DNA from: Phoronis australis
Taxonomy: Eukaryota; Phoronida; Phoronidae
Assembly (NCBI GenBank): GCA_002633005.1
Contig: NMRA01000022.1
Coordinates: 1,714,502-1,778,501, forward strand
Length of the DNA: 64,000 nt
Direction of reading: 5' to 3'
The position numbers and the translations under genes are program-made. The notes beneath the pieces were generated by a model, which was not told the origin of the DNA, searched no databases, and saw only the letters and a list, made by a program, of their open reading frames with translations. Numbering within the stretch: position 1 is the first letter of the stretch; the number at the start of each line of letters is the position of its first letter. This document shows positions 12,050 to 24,600 of the stretch, in pieces.

Positions 12050-12470
12050 AGGTATGACTTACTTGACTTATGCCTATGGACACCTTAAGGGGCATAGGGG
12101 CTCCGTGTCTGCTCGCCATCTGATCCGGTTGGTAGCCTTTGTTAGGATCTTGTTCCATGACATGGAAATAGAGAGGTGTACCGATGATACAGTTCTTCTC
12201 AATTTTTTGCACAGGTCTGCCTCGCTTCTGTCTCCCTTGTGTGTTCCAGTTTAGGTGCATGCTTGGTGATATTTGTATTCGGCTTTCGCAGAGTGTGAGC
12301 AATCCAACTCCACTTCCTTCCCTTAATGTGGATCTCTATGGCTTCTTGCCTGACTCAGTTCCACACACTTTCATTTGTTACTCCGTCAGACCACTTGATT
12401 TGCAGGATGTGATGCAAACATACGTTTGTTAACACTTAATGCTTGGTTAGAGTTTCATTTTCATGGCCCT
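12050..12470 (-). pseudogene. LINE ORF2 C-terminal remnant
   Basis: Reading the minus strand gives a broken peptide with the pattern Trp-Asn-x-Gln-Gly-(Arg/Lys)-x-Lys-Arg-Gly-Arg-Pro followed by a Trp-Arg-containing tail. That pattern is typical of the C-terminal end of non-LTR retrotransposon ORF2. Upstream on the same strand, near 12300-12390, there are further frame-shifted ORF2-like words. The fragment interrupts the fourth unit of the Ig triplication, so it inserted after that duplication. Confidence 0.7.
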
Positions 12471-12602
12471 CTTCACCACATCCAACAGAACGAACTTGCC
12501 AGATGGCCATTTTTAGGGATACCCATGGATCACTGTTGTATCGATTACCTTTTCATGCCCAAAAAATCGCTGGAATCCTGGTCTGTTACCTTCATATTTT
12601 AG

Positions 12603-12680
12603 CCGGCCCTACGGTGCTCACTATGCGCTTTGAAAATTCCGAGCTACCAAACAACTTTGAGAAATTGGAAAGTCTGACTA
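12603..12680 (+). pseudogene. Truncated fourth copy of the triplicated Ig exon
   Basis: After an acceptor-like ttcatattttag the sequence reads GPTVLTMRFENSELPNNFEK, clearly related to the starts of exons 3 and 4. It then runs into unrelated sequence and a stop before any Cys. No second half, core Trp or donor is present. The intron upstream of it is interrupted by a LINE fragment. It is a dead cassette that records a fourth duplication. Confidence 0.8.
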
Positions 12681-12719
12681 AGTAACTTGGAGCTTAAGCA
12701 AATGACTCTAAGCAAGAGT

Positions 12720-14130
12720 CAACGACTTAATGTCCAAGCCATCCGATGAAGTAACAACACGACCGCTTTCGTTACGATAGGGTATAGGTTCCACAACTGG
12801 TGTACAAGTATCCGAAGCAACTTTAGGATCATCTTGTCCGGGTCAGAGACAACGTGACAGCTCAAACTCACACAAACAGATTTCACGTGTGTTGGCTTTG
12901 TCGGTCTACTTTCGTACATGAACACGACTACGACAGATCAGATGATTGTCCTTAATTTCTAACACATGCGATCGGGTGCGCAACTGTTTTTACACTTTAG
13001 CCTTCTTTCACGCATTTCGTAAGTGATGCAGTTTTTGTACATGCACTGGCGTTCCCTCTCGGATTTCAGCACTCGGGGTTTTCACATGTTTGTCGTAGTA
13101 GCTTTGCGTGATTTGACGTTTGCGAATTTTCTCGGAAAGTTCCACCCTCGACTGTTTTGGGGTACACTTAGCAGCAGGTAAGAAGGACCGGATTTTGCGT
13201 AGTATCGGCCGTTCGATTGGACTTGTCCTCAGTAACTGAGTTTCTGTACTCCAACAGCGCGAGTTGTAGGTCGGGAGACCTTTTAAGTAACAATTTCAGA
13301 ACCTATGGAACCAAAAATAAATTCTACATGACCTGTTACAGAATTGGGTGAAACTTAACCAGCGGATTCATATCCACCTCAAACGACACGAACCACCGTA
13401 ATACACTCATTGACCTCTCCATCTATTTTGATACCCCCTGAATTTTTTACTTGAAACATACAAAAAATTCAGCTTAAAATGACCTCTTTTGGTAATGGAA
13501 CTATTCGTTGTAGACTGAGGACTGATATTTGCTACTGTGCAGGCAGGTATGATGTTCATTCCCCAGTCCATGAATATAATTTTCAAAGAAATAAAACTAC
13601 CCCTTTCGCTGGGGTACTCGTTTTGTCGTACCACCTTTTAAGTACCCAAACTCAAACTAAGTTATTGGTAAATATATAGCAAGCTGTAACAAAGTGACTC
13701 TTTTAATCTGTAGACCATGAATAAAAGTTACAACAATAAAGGCCAGATGTCTTAGTCTTTTTCGACTTGATGGTCAGAAATTTAACTGGAAGTGTGCATT
13801 TTTGGTTGTCAGGTGTCAAGTACCTGTTGTAATTGCTCATTAATATAAAATACCAACAGTGACTGAAACTTTTAAATGGGCAGTAGAAACATTATTTCAC
13901 TTGCAGAATTATTGTTATTACATATTTCATTACATATGGCCCAAAATACATGTATGAAGTTACAAATAACATTATACAGTGTCGCCCTTCTCTTCAATGA
14001 TAAATAGGCAAGTGTAAACTAAGCAAGTTGATGAACCTATGGAGAGTGGAGAAATTCCAAGAATGACCACCGGTCTGATTAAGCCTCACACTCCATTAAA
14101 AGGAAATTCGTCTTCAATGGCAATGGCATT
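12720..14130. other. Intron without recognisable genes
   Basis: No Ig core, transposase or polymerase motif was found on either strand. Short reading frames here show no family pattern. Confidence 0.45.
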
Positions 14131-16790
14131 GCATCATTTACAAATTCTTTCACTGTATTCAATGAACACATGATATTGACGACTCCATAATACAATTCGG
14201 TTACTGGTCCGATCATTAAATGGTGACGGCTTTTTTAAAAGTGCTGTTTCCAGAAGGAGGAAATCATTTTGGAAGTTTAATAACTCTCTCTTAAAAACTG
14301 AGTATATTGCTGCGGTCAAGGATACTATTAAATTAGTTAAACAGCAGGATATGAGTGACGACATACAGACAGTCGATAGGACAAGTGATTCAGATTTGAC
14401 AAATATCTATAAATAATCAACATTTTCTTGAAACGGTGTTGTTGGAGATTCGCGGCAAAACAATTTCATTTCCTACTTACTTAAAAAGAAAGAGTGAAAG
14501 AGCTGAACAGCAACTTATCAAAGAAATAAGCTTGTTGAAAAAAGTCTAAGCCTTGATAGGGGACTACTGGAACAAAAAACAATCAACTTGCCGACCTAAG
14601 GCAGAATAAGTTTAGGGGTCTTGTAACTAGGTCGAGAGTAAGATGGATTGAAGAGGGTAAAAAGCTTTCCAACTATTTTCTTCACTTGGAATATAGGCAT
14701 TACACAAGTAAGTTAATGTCCTTTTTGTGGACAACGCTAACTCGATTTTGAAGAAGCATTTGATTCATTGTCGTGCAATTTTAGTCAAAAAAAACTTTTA
14801 ATTATCTTTTCTTAATTTTGGTTGGTCGATCAGAAGGTGGGTATAAGTATTTTATAGTAATATTATGTCGTGTGTTGTCGTAAATGGTCACCAATCTTCC
14901 TGGTTCATTATTTCGCGTGGCTGCAGTCAAGGTAATCCTTCGTCTCCCTACATTTTCATATTCTGCGCGAAGATTTGGGCGTATTTAATCAAGAATAATA
15001 AAAATATTGCAGGTATAGTTGCAGTAAACAAAAAATGTTTGATTTTAAAATATGCGGACGACACATCAATTACTTTGGTAGGGTCAAATTTGTCGTTGAC
15101 TACCACATTGAATGTACCACATTTGTTTGCTAGCGTCTCCGGTCTCCAAGTAAATGTGGATGAAACAAAAACCATATGGTTTGGATGTAAAACCGGTAGT
15201 GACGATGTGATTCCTACAAAAGAAAGTCTGTCTTGGACAAAAATCTTTTATAATGTTGGGGTTGGATTTTGACACTCAATTGGATAGAATGACGTATAAA
15301 ATCTTCACTGTAAGAATGACTGAACTTAAGTCTTTATTAAAAAGTTGGAGTCAACGAAATTTAGCGCCGTTTGGTAGAGTAACTATAATGAAACGTTAGC
15401 TGTTTCTAAACTTAGTTTTTGTTGTCAATTTTACCAAATCCACCAGTAAGCCTTGGATGAATTGAATACGATAATCTTTAGATTTGTATGGCGCGCTTTA
15501 AATGGTAAAATTTAACGAACTACGTCCTATTTAGTACTAGATCAACGGGGACCTCAAATGGTGAATATACATACTTTCAGCAAAGCTTTATAAAAATTGC
15601 CATGGCCCATAGATATCTTGAAAGCCCTGCGTCTAAATGTGGTCAATCACTATACTCACACTACCCGTTCTGAAAGAATTTTTCTTCATTTGGAGATAAC
15701 TTTATTAAGTCGAAGTTAACTCTAACTGATAATTCCTACTGGCGCAAAGTACTTGGAAGTATGACATCTCTATAAGAAAATAATTCTTGCGAGTAAGAAG
15801 ACTTTTAGAATCAACCTTTAGTAGTAACTTGGGGATCGGAGGCTCAAGTGTTTTTTATACATGTAAGTCTTGGTTTGTAAAAGGCATAAGATTCGTCAAA
15901 GATATGTATACGTCTGATGGCAATTTCGTTAGTTTAGAGCATATGATAAATGTGTTTGATGTAAAAATCAGCTTAATGTTTGTAGAATATAATGGTGTTG
16001 TTTCTGTTCAAAGAAGGTTCCAAAAAGTCTATTTCAAAGTAAATTTAATAGGTTTAATGTCTGTTCTCCTTGCATGCCTTTAGCAATGACTTTACTTACG
16101 GAAAGATGTGAAGGGTTGTAGTCATATTTGCTCTATCTTTAACAACATTAAGAAACCTTATAAGTATAAAGGGAAAATAGTGTTTGGAGCTAGTTTGGAC
16201 TGGAAGAAAATATACGTAATGCCTTATGAAATTACAAAGGATCCTAACATTAGATGGTTCCAATTTAGAATAAGACACAGGCTTATTGCAAAAATGCTTT
16301 TTAGTCAAAATCCAATTCGGTATTCTAAATTATATTCCTTTTGTAATAAAGCTCCAAAGACGCTGTCACATCTTTTTGCGTATGTCGCCCTGTATATGAT
16401 TTTTGTAAGAAATTCAGAAAACCACTTCAAATGTGTCTCATTCAGCTTCCCAGCTGCATCTCTTACAAACGTGTTATTCTCGGACTTTATGAGACACATG
16501 ATTTTCTATTTTAAATTTTGTTATTACCAGCCAAACAGTACATTTACAAGGAGTGATGTTACAAAAACATACCTAACATTTACAAGTTTGTACTTATGAG
16601 TACTATAATGTTGAAAATTTTGTATATGACAGTTTCTCTGGGAAATGGGAAAATTTATTGTTGAGTTAATTCCACGTAGCAGTTGAAACGATATACGAGA
16701 ATGGTCTCTCCTGAGGTGTGCATGCGTGAATGAATGGATGTACTTATTTGCTTGTTTGTTTTGTATATATGATAATAAATATCTGAAAAA
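14130..16790 (+). mobile_element. Degenerate LINE (L1/Tx1-like) with reverse transcriptase
   Basis: The best preserved part is at 14865-15272. It has the GCSQGNPSSPYIF block (polymerase domain 4) and the catalytic KYADDTS box, followed by FASVSGLQVNVDETKT, a segment characteristic of Tx1/L1-like reverse transcriptases. Upstream, at about 14420-14700, lies a Lys/Glu-rich segment typical of the region before the RT. Downstream, at 16108-16400, is a C-terminal block with RWFQFRIRHRL and a Cys/His end. Many stops and frameshifts show it is dead. The 3' end lies near 16790, next to a minus-strand retroelement remnant. Confidence 0.82.
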
Positions 16791-16869
16791 GCTAGTCAGA
16801 ATATGTGAATGAATCCTTGGAATCGGGGCCTAAAACAGCATAACACGGTGGAGGCATATAGTCGGAGCA

Positions 16870-17738
16870 ATGAGGGATAACCCTAGACCGAACCTTGAAT
16901 GAACCGCGGTTGACGGCTTACAGTCCGAAGCAAGTGCAGCGATGCGATATCCTTGTTGTTTCCAAGTACATCAGCAGGGACCTCGATGTCGAAGCTGACT
17001 CCTGGCCATGCCACAGCGGCTGAAGGAGGGGATCGCAGAAAGTGTGTCCTATGGACAAGTGGCTGTCGTGACAAAGCGATCATAGCGATAGACACCGACT
17101 TCTCCTACACCAGCCTCTTTCTTGTCTGAGTGCTCACGGACGTTGTTTCTCACCATAAATGGGGTAGAAGCAAGGACATCAACGTCTAGTGTCTTAATGG
17201 CAAGGCCCTCGGAGACCAATTTGTGGCAACCAAGCATGATATTGGTCTTGGTTTCGCCGACATCAAGTGTGGAGAGAACATCATCTTGTAAAGCATGCTG
17301 GGTGTTGGGGACGATAGGTGCACCGAGTGATTGGGCACAAGTTTCGCGTATCATATTTCCTGTAGTACCTACCACAATCGAGAGTAAACCATACCGGTTG
17401 ATTGTTACACACAGCCTCGATGAAAGGTGACTGGATAATGTGCACTCGGGTCGCTATGGACTCTTCGGGTTCGAAAATCTCGTCGGGATACTCTGAGAGA
17501 CTGGGATCATCAACCTTGGAGAAGCAGGCCTTCGTGAAATAGCGTCTGTCTTCTGCGAATAAGTAGGGACGCTGAGACAAGTAGTGGTGAAACTGAGCGA
17601 TGAGCTTGCTTACACAGTGGACAAGACTTTGCTGGGCTTCAGCGAGGGACCAAGGTTGCCTTGCGAGGTAGTGCCAGCATCGCTTTGACATCTTGAAGTG
17701 TTTGTAACTCATCAACCAATGGTTGAAGTGCCTTGATG
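16870..17738 (-). pseudogene. LTR retroelement gag end and aspartic protease, segment 3
   Basis: On the minus strand, frames at 17281-17715 and 17049-17375 together carry the C-terminal part of a Gag-like protein and a retropepsin. The protease signature FTLDCG is split by a frameshift from TGNMIRE, and DVLASTPFM follows about 75 residues later, as expected for the protease flap and core. The catalytic Asp is present, but the frame break makes the gene non-functional. This is the 3' continuation of the gag segments at 20643-20924 and 25580-26156. Confidence 0.7.
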
Positions 17739-20642
17739 CGCCGTGAAATGTAACAATTTTGTGAAATGTAACAAGTTGTTACATTTTATGTCACTGTTAC
17801 ATTTTACGTCGAATGCTCAAGCGATAAATGTACTATTGTTACATTTTACGAAAGCGACGTCATATTTCATGAGTTTGCTTGGTATTTGTCACAGGGAGGA
17901 AAACGGTTTACGCACTTAACGGATTTTTTTTTCTCAAATGGCTTGAATGAAATTCTGTCAAATGAACAGCTCAAATGTGTCCCTATGGGCTCTACATAGT
18001 CTTTTGTTTTTCTGTTTTGTCTTATTTTTTTGAACACGAATAGTTTCTTAGTATCGTCAAAAAATGAACCCCTTGCAGTTTCAACTCAAATTTTTCTCCC
18101 ACCCCATCAGCCCCCCTACACGACTGTTGGCATCTCCAATTTCAAACACTACCATTCAACCCCCGCTACCCTTCACATTCCTTCCTCTACCTCTCCTTAT
18201 TGTCCCGTTGCCCACCTCCGGACCTATCTGGCCTTATCCGTCCATTTTTACGGCCCCCTGTTCCGTCTCGCCGACTCCTCACCAGTCACACGTTCCTTCT
18301 TCACTCAAATACTCAATGCCGTCATAATATCTGCCTCCCTTGACTCGCACTCTACAATTCTCACAGCTTTGGCATCGGCAGCGCCACCTCTGCTGCTGCT
18401 CTCGGCATCCCGGGGACTATCATCCAACGCATGGGCCGCTGGAAGACTGACGCCGTCAAGGGGTAAATCCGCGTGTCAGTTTTCCCCCACCTCGTCCCTA
18501 ATTTCCCCCTCCAATTCTCCATCTCTTGTCTCCCCCATCCCCTTCCTTCCCCACACCACCCTTTACCTCCCCTCAGGTGTCAGTATTGTCTGCACCTCCC
18601 ACCCTGGTGTCCGTACTGCCTACGCCTCTTCCCTGCCCTGGTTCTCCTTCACCCCCCACTCACATCCGCGGGGTCAGTATTACCTGCACCTTCCCTATTA
18701 ACACCATCCGCTTCGTGTCCGTACATTGTTAGTCTCATCAGTAGTTTAATTCTTCGGTTACCTTACTAGTCCTTATCTACGCCATTTTGTTAGGCATTCA
18801 TTTACCTTTGCCTTGTTACTCTACCTCGTTTAGTTAAACTATTGTTAGCTATATTTCCATTATGTCAGCTATTTTGTTATTCCCTGTTAGCCGTTTTGAT
18901 TCTATTGGTCATTGTCTTTTATTTTTTAGTTTCTCTTCCGTTTCATTTGCGTTTCCGTATCCCTCCTTCCATGTTTCCTCTGTTTCTCAGTTTTCATTAT
19001 TTTTCAAGTTCTAGCTTACCTTTTAGGTTTTTGTATCATATTTTCGTTCTTTATCACTTTTTTGCGTTATTAATATCCATTTCTTCCCGCCACGACACGG
19101 GGTGAGACAACACCGGCACCTGTTCCAGCCCTGGGCAACCGTACCCCCCTCCGGTTTGGCACCCGGAGTTAGGGTTGGGTATCCGGCACATCTTTTCTTT
19201 CATTTATTTCCTTTCGTGCGTCCTTGCGGATGGGCATGAGCTCTCTTACAACGTCTCTTGTGGCGCATTCTTATTGCCCCTCTTACCAAAAATTACCATT
19301 TTTACGTAACTTATCTGTATTCATTAGTCAATAAATGACCTTATATCGCCTACCTCGGTCTCCTTTTATCTCTGGTAACGAGCTGCGACGCACGTATTAT
19401 TCAGGACATAAGTCGATCACAAAGCAGTTTCCAGGATCAAGTAACAAGTGTGTTATTGTTAAAGTGTCCTTGCAATAAACCAATCCGGCATTGCAGTAAA
19501 CATGCTGTCCTTGGTAAGCACAGCAGAATAAATAACATCATATTTTGGCTAATATTTATCGTATTTTTCACAAAGAATTCAGTTACGGAAGCCAATTTTG
19601 ATAGAAAAATCAACCGTTTTAGTCTAATTAGTTATATCACAAACAATACGGTGCTTGCACACAGTACAGAATTAATCCATTTTTGAAGATGACGGAAATC
19701 TAAAAAAAATTTCAAATATCAGCCTCCTCGTTTCCAAAACGTAGGCCTACTCTACATCCGCAGCGGCCACAACATCGTGGAGGCTAAACCTAGGAACCTC
19801 TTTAAATCCTTTTGAAACAGCACTCGCTGTCCATTATGGGAAGCCCGGTGGAAACATTGAACCATAAATGAAATGATTTTAAAATCTATGAGGACCATGA
19901 TGTACATGTATTAGAAACTTTGCAAAGCATGTATTGTGTATATTGCACTCTGTCCTTGTTAAATAAATTCAATAGTAATAACAACAACAGCAACAATAGT
20001 AATAATAATAACAACACTAATAATGGTTAGCCCAATTCATGCCATGTCAGCCCGGGAGTATTCCTATAGAAGAGGTATACGAACAGTGCCGGCTAAAAGG
20101 GTTATTTTTCACAGCAAAAAAGGTTCTCCAAAATGGAGACATTTTCGACAAAGTACTTATATTTCTGAATTTCTGGAAAAGAATTGTGCAAAAATGTGAA
20201 TTTTTACACAAAAAAACTCTTTAAATGTGTATGGTATCCAAATTTTCGGGCGGCACCCCTCGTCCAAAAAATACTCGAGAACCCCCGGCCGTGTCATACA
20301 ACACTTGTTCGTGATTTTGGTCGCTTACTTTGTGATATGATCTAGGTTTCGTAAAATGTAGAAATGGTACATTTTTGCATGTGCCTTCGACGAAAAATGC
20401 AACAATTACGTAAATTACTAGTTACATTTTAGGAGAGGCTTAGCAACGTAAAATGTAACAATGACGTAAAATGTAANCAATATTAGGGTCCCTGGTTCGA
20501 CCCCGTCCTCGGTTTCCCGCCAAATCGTTATCTCACTAGTGAGATAACTTTATGGGTTATTACACGGTTGTATCTGCCATTCGACGTTAATATTGTGGTA
20601 TAACAGTTGTTACACTTTACAAAATTGTTACATTGTACGGCG
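17739..20642. mobile_element. 2.9-kb insertion with TIR of about 35 bp and a tyrosine-recombinase remnant
   Basis: The ends are inverted: cgccgtgaaatgtaacaatt at 17739 matches the complement of the right end at 20642 with few mismatches over about 35 bp. Both ends also hold extra copies of the word tgttacattttac in either direction (17775-17850 and 20350-20475). It is inserted in a minus-strand gag gene, which continues on both sides. Inside are the recombinase (18030-18490), a C/T-rich downstream region with a hairpin near 19140-19190, and about 1 kb (19400-20340) where I see no genes. No clear target duplication was found. Confidence 0.68.
18030..18490 (+). pseudogene. Tyrosine recombinase (DIRS/Crypton-like), inactivated
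   Basis: The first frame, to about 18345, contains CPVAHLRTYL and GPLFRLADSSPVTR, the usual N-terminal part of eukaryotic tyrosine recombinases. After a frameshift near 18345-18360 comes HSFGIGSAT and then IQRMGRW. In the active family the box reads His-x-x-Arg; here the Arg codon has become Gly (about 18371). The nucleophilic Tyr expected seven residues after GRW is replaced by TAA at 18464. Both losses, with the frameshift, make the enzyme dead. The N-terminal RT region of a complete DIRS element is not seen. Confidence 0.75.
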
Positions 20643-20924
20643 TATTAGTGCCTGCGAAATCTCGGATTTGATGGATGCAAGTGACTTACTTCGGAGTTCG
20701 GGACCAAATCGCTGTTGGACGAGATGCGGTAAATCAGGCTTAATAAAGCGTAACCGAGTGAGGACTGCTAAATTTTCTAAGGTCGGGACCATCTCATCCT
20801 CGTCTGTGACAAGCACGCCATGGTGTAGAATGGTGTTGTCCGGGCCGAGCAAATTGTCTTCGATTAGTGACATTATTTGCTTATATGGATCTTCATTGCG
20901 CTCGTCGGGTTAGAGGTGATAATC
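20643..20924 (-). pseudogene. LTR retroelement gag, segment 2
   Basis: A minus-strand frame reads from PDER-like sequence near 20910 into MSLIEDNLLGPDN and on to an LIRR end at 20643. It is the middle of a Gag-like protein of the type widespread in aquatic animal retroelements. The upstream part lies at 25580-26156 beyond a 4.66-kb insertion, and the downstream part at 17738 beyond a 2.9-kb insertion. The sequence picks up at the matching point at both junctions. Confidence 0.72.
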
Positions 20925-21700
20925 CGGGAGCCAGGGGGGTTGAGCCTGGTTTTGCCGGATAAAGTTTTTTTCTTTGCTGTTTCATGTAACCTAGGGTTAA
21001 GTTACCATGATTTAGGGGGGGGGGGTGACCGTTCGCAACCCTTGAGCATTTTTAAATATGCAAATTTAGGTCGCCATACCAAGTAGTGCAGCCAGATAAT
21101 TTTGACGCTTTTACCCATGTTTTCATGGTCAATGAATTTAATAGTGCAAGTCTTTTGGTGAATACACTGTCAATTTTCATAATTTATGCAAATTAAGGCC
21201 GTCATTATGCAAAATTCTATTTTTGCCTATAATTTCCTTACCAATCACTGCAGGCAGGTTATTTTGATGCTTTCACCCATGTTTCCATGGTCAACGAATT
21301 TAATAGTGGAAGTGTTTTGGTGAATACATTGTCAATCTGCATAATTTATGCAAATTAAGGCCGCCATTATTCAAAATTCTTGTGCTTATAACTACTGTAC
21401 CAGGCACCACAGATGAACTATCATGATTTTTGGACCTATAATCTTTTGGTCAATTAGTTTAATAAAATCGGTTTGCACATTGTTGCATGATAAATTTGCA
21501 TAACTAATGCAAATTAAGGGCGCCATTATTCAAAATTCTAATTGTGCTTATAGCTGCGGTACCAAGCATCACAGTTAAACTCTGATGATATTTGAACCTA
21601 ATTCCTATGGTCAGTTAGATTAATGAAATCAGTTTGCAAGTTGCATGATAAATTAGCATAATTTATGAAAATAAAAGCGGCAATTATTAAACATTCTATT
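20925..21700 (+). repeat. Left long inverted repeat, about 160-bp tandem units
   Basis: The word gcaaattaagg(c/g)cgccatta recurs at 21188, 21350, 21509 and, degraded, at 21059 and 21667, giving periods near 160 bp. Each unit also carries a tttcacccatgtttccatggtca-like block. The right arm has only two to three units, so unit number differs between the arms. Confidence 0.82.
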
Positions 21701-22039
21701 TCAGCTCGTAACTTTCTTACAGGTAGATTATTTTGGTATTTTGCTGATTAATTTTAGGTAATCTGTCATTACATAAAAATGACCGGTAATTTATTTCACA
21801 ACAATACAAATTCTAGGTTTGTCTGATAACCACGGTATGTGTAGTAGATAAACAAATTGTTTAATTGCATAAACCCAGGACACAACCTATCTAATGGACA
21901 CCAGTCACAAGAAGTTTCAAATTCTAATTCAACACTTGGAACGTGAGCACACTACAATATAGCGTGCCCAAAATATTGTGCCGGGTAGAAAGACACTGCA
22001 ATTCATGGAATCTGACCTTTGCAGTCACACCTAATCATC

Positions 22040-23060
22040 ACCAGTATGCAATATAGGAGCGAGTTGAACACCATGCAGAATTATAGATGGTGAGAGTGAT
22101 TTCTTCATGACATCTTTCTTCCATCCATAGTCCTCTGGATCTAGTGCTGGTGATATTCCACCACGTGACTGACTGGTATTGGGCTCTGTTTACGTTTACA
22201 TTCTCTCTGAATGTCTCTGTTGTCGGTGACAGTTTGGGGGCGGACATATATTTCTCATTTCTCTTCCCCATACCAGTAGTCTGGTTTCTGACATCTTCCT
22301 GATTCTCTTCATTCCATAACAGGCACACATACATTTAGTTGCCTGTTTCATGACATCAGAAAAATGTGCATTAAAAGTGCCGATGGCAGACAGGTCATGT
22401 CCAGCCTTCAATATTTTAACGATGGATGCCTTTCCAACTCCATAGTAGCATGCCATCGCGTTACAACCCTACAGCACATGGGCAGGGAGGAGACCTTCAC
22501 AATATCGCTACATGTTTCCACTGTTAACTTTATGTCTATGACTGTTCTACGCTTACTAGGTGATTTCATGATTGTGGTATTTGAAACTGTTTCAGTTAGT
22601 AATGCAGGCGAAGGACAAAATACATTTTTGTCATCCGAAACAACCTAAAATTTGTTAAGTTCATATCCATATTTCATGTCTTGTTGCACAATAATGGAGC
22701 TAGCTTCTTCGTGAGATATCTCCAATGTCCTTGTACTGTATTAAGGGAAAAGAATCTTCATCAGTGATTACTTACTTGTGTTCCGTACCTACTACGTGCC
22801 TTTCTCGAAGGCTGATAACATTGCCTGCCCAATGCTTGTTTCATGTAGGCTTACGTTAACTGTTGGAGTAGCAATCCTGTCACCGCGAATGTTCACTACT
22901 GCGTCTTTGGGATGGACCTTGGGATCCAATAGATCGATGCTGGTATCTACTTTTGACATATTCGTGCAATATCCTGAGCATGTGCATCAAGAAGTGCCTT
23001 ACTTTCTTCCGTGTGATAGGTTTTAGTCCAAGAACTAATGTTACCGCCCTCCATCTCGCC
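22040..23060 (-). pseudogene. Decayed transposon-associated protein
   Basis: Several overlapping minus-strand frames carry pieces of a protein I recognise from many invertebrate repeat-encoded predictions. The pieces are MACYYGVGKAS and FSDVMKQATKCMCACYG at about 22320-22456, VWGREM followed by ICPPP at about 22230, and ENVNVNRAQYQSVTW near 22200. A further fragment at 22880-23062 reads LGLKPITRKK. Frameshifts and stops break it throughout. The function of the intact family is not known to me. It may be the gene that came with the long-TIR element. Confidence 0.55.
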
Positions 23061-23783
23061 AAGATCTGTTTTAATCTTGTAGGATAAATGGCAACTTGTG
23101 CCCAAAGCCTAAGAGTCTCGTCTTTGAGGGCAATTCCCTACTATTCCCTCACTACTGTTTTCGTACCTCATGAATGTGGTCCCTATAAACTGATCGCTCC
23201 GAGCCCCATTCCAGCATTCACCCAAGTCACTAAACTAATCTGCGTTTTTTTCTATGGTCTGTGGGAGCGCAGGAAATAGGCAATATCTTTTTTTTGAATT
23301 TAAAGTCTCAAACTTCAGAACACACACTACACAAAATATTCTCTTACTTCATCTTCAAAAAGGAGATTTTACAATTTATCATGCTACAACCTGCAAACAG
23401 ATTTCTTTAAATTCATTGACCACTGAAACATGGGTGCAAATATTTATTAATCTCTGGTGTCTGATGCAGCACTTATAAGCATATTAAATATTTGAACATG
23501 GCAGTTGTGTAAATTATCAATTATGCAAATTCATGAAAATATGAGATAAATTTGAAAATAATCTACATGTAATACGAAAAGCAGAAACAGTATTTGGAAT
23601 ACTGGTGTCCTTTATTTGCATAAAATTTGTCCGCTACTCCGGAAGTGACGTTTTAGGAGGCAAGCATTTCGCTCCAATTTCTTTCTATACAGTCTGACTG
23701 TGAGAGCTGCCGACTCAGTCATTGTTCTACCTCGGTTGTGTTAAGTTCCGTCGTCGTTTGCTTTCATTTACTAGTCAGTCAAC

Positions 23784-24600
23784 ATGCCACACTGTTGCTG
23801 CGTACCGGCTAGGACCAATATATATATTACTCCCAGGTACCGGGATGTACTAATTATCGTCTCACGCGCGCTTTTGGAGTACCTTCGCATAGCTTTCCGA
23901 TGGATGACAGACTTCGCCGTACTTGGCTCGTTCGTGTGAAGAGCGCAGCGTTACCCGTCCACGCAACGTACAAAGCAGTCGAGAATTACCGTGTGTGTGG
24001 CAAACACTTTCTGCCGTCCGATTACGAAAAGGATTTGTACGCTGAACTGATGAAGGTCCCTGCGAAACAACGCCTGAAGCAGGATGCCATTCCGTCCGTG
24101 TTGATTCCTGACGGTGCCCCGTCGCCATCCCCGAGATGTGTGTTTTCGCGAGCTGTGGCCAGTACAGTGACTGGAGCCAGTGGAGGCACTTCATCTACTG
24201 TCACCCGTGCCTCCGAACGTACCCCAGAGCGTGCCATTCCTGGAACCAGTAGTGATTCGCCCTGTGCTGTTTTCTCCAGCCCAGAGCCTCTAAGCAGCCC
24301 TGCAGCGATATTGAGTAGTGGGAGTGATTACAGGCCCAGTTCGACACCCAGTGAAGAGGACAGTTCGTCGTCCAGTGAACAGATCGGTGAGCCAAACTTT
24401 GATAAGTTTATTGTGGACTTGTCTAAAGTGTTGGAGCTATTTAGAAGGTGCCAGGTGTGTGGCGAGGGAGTCACACGACACGATGTAAGCAGTTTGGGTG
24501 CTCAGGTCACCATCCAGTGGGAGTGTGTCGCGGGACACTCTGGCAAGTGGGACAGTTGTTCCTCTGTCCGTGGTATGCCGGAGGTCCACTTAACCATGTC
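23784..24600 (+). CDS. THAP-domain transposon protein (truncated or disrupted)
   Basis: The start ATG at 23784 begins MPHCCCVP, the usual THAP opening. A 35-bp stretch (about 23803-23837, bounded by two gtaccgg copies) shifts the frame; the domain resumes at CTNYRLTRAFGVPSHSFP (23846). It continues through RRTWLVRV to the second zinc pair in YRVCGKHF, then a Ser-rich linker (24110-24390). At 24440-24560 a cysteine motif, CQVCGEG...WECVAGH, matches the segment seen after the THAP domain in related transposases. The catalytic core is absent. THAP domains bind DNA and here probably recognised the element ends. Confidence 0.72.

Noticed and set aside
18473-19105. Pro/Ser-rich and hydrophobic plus-strand frames
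   Set aside because: The region is C/T-rich and several frames are open at once, so the composition explains them; no domain is present.
20486-20520. tRNA B-box-like string ggttcgaccccgtcc
   Set aside because: No matching first half or cloverleaf can be formed around it.
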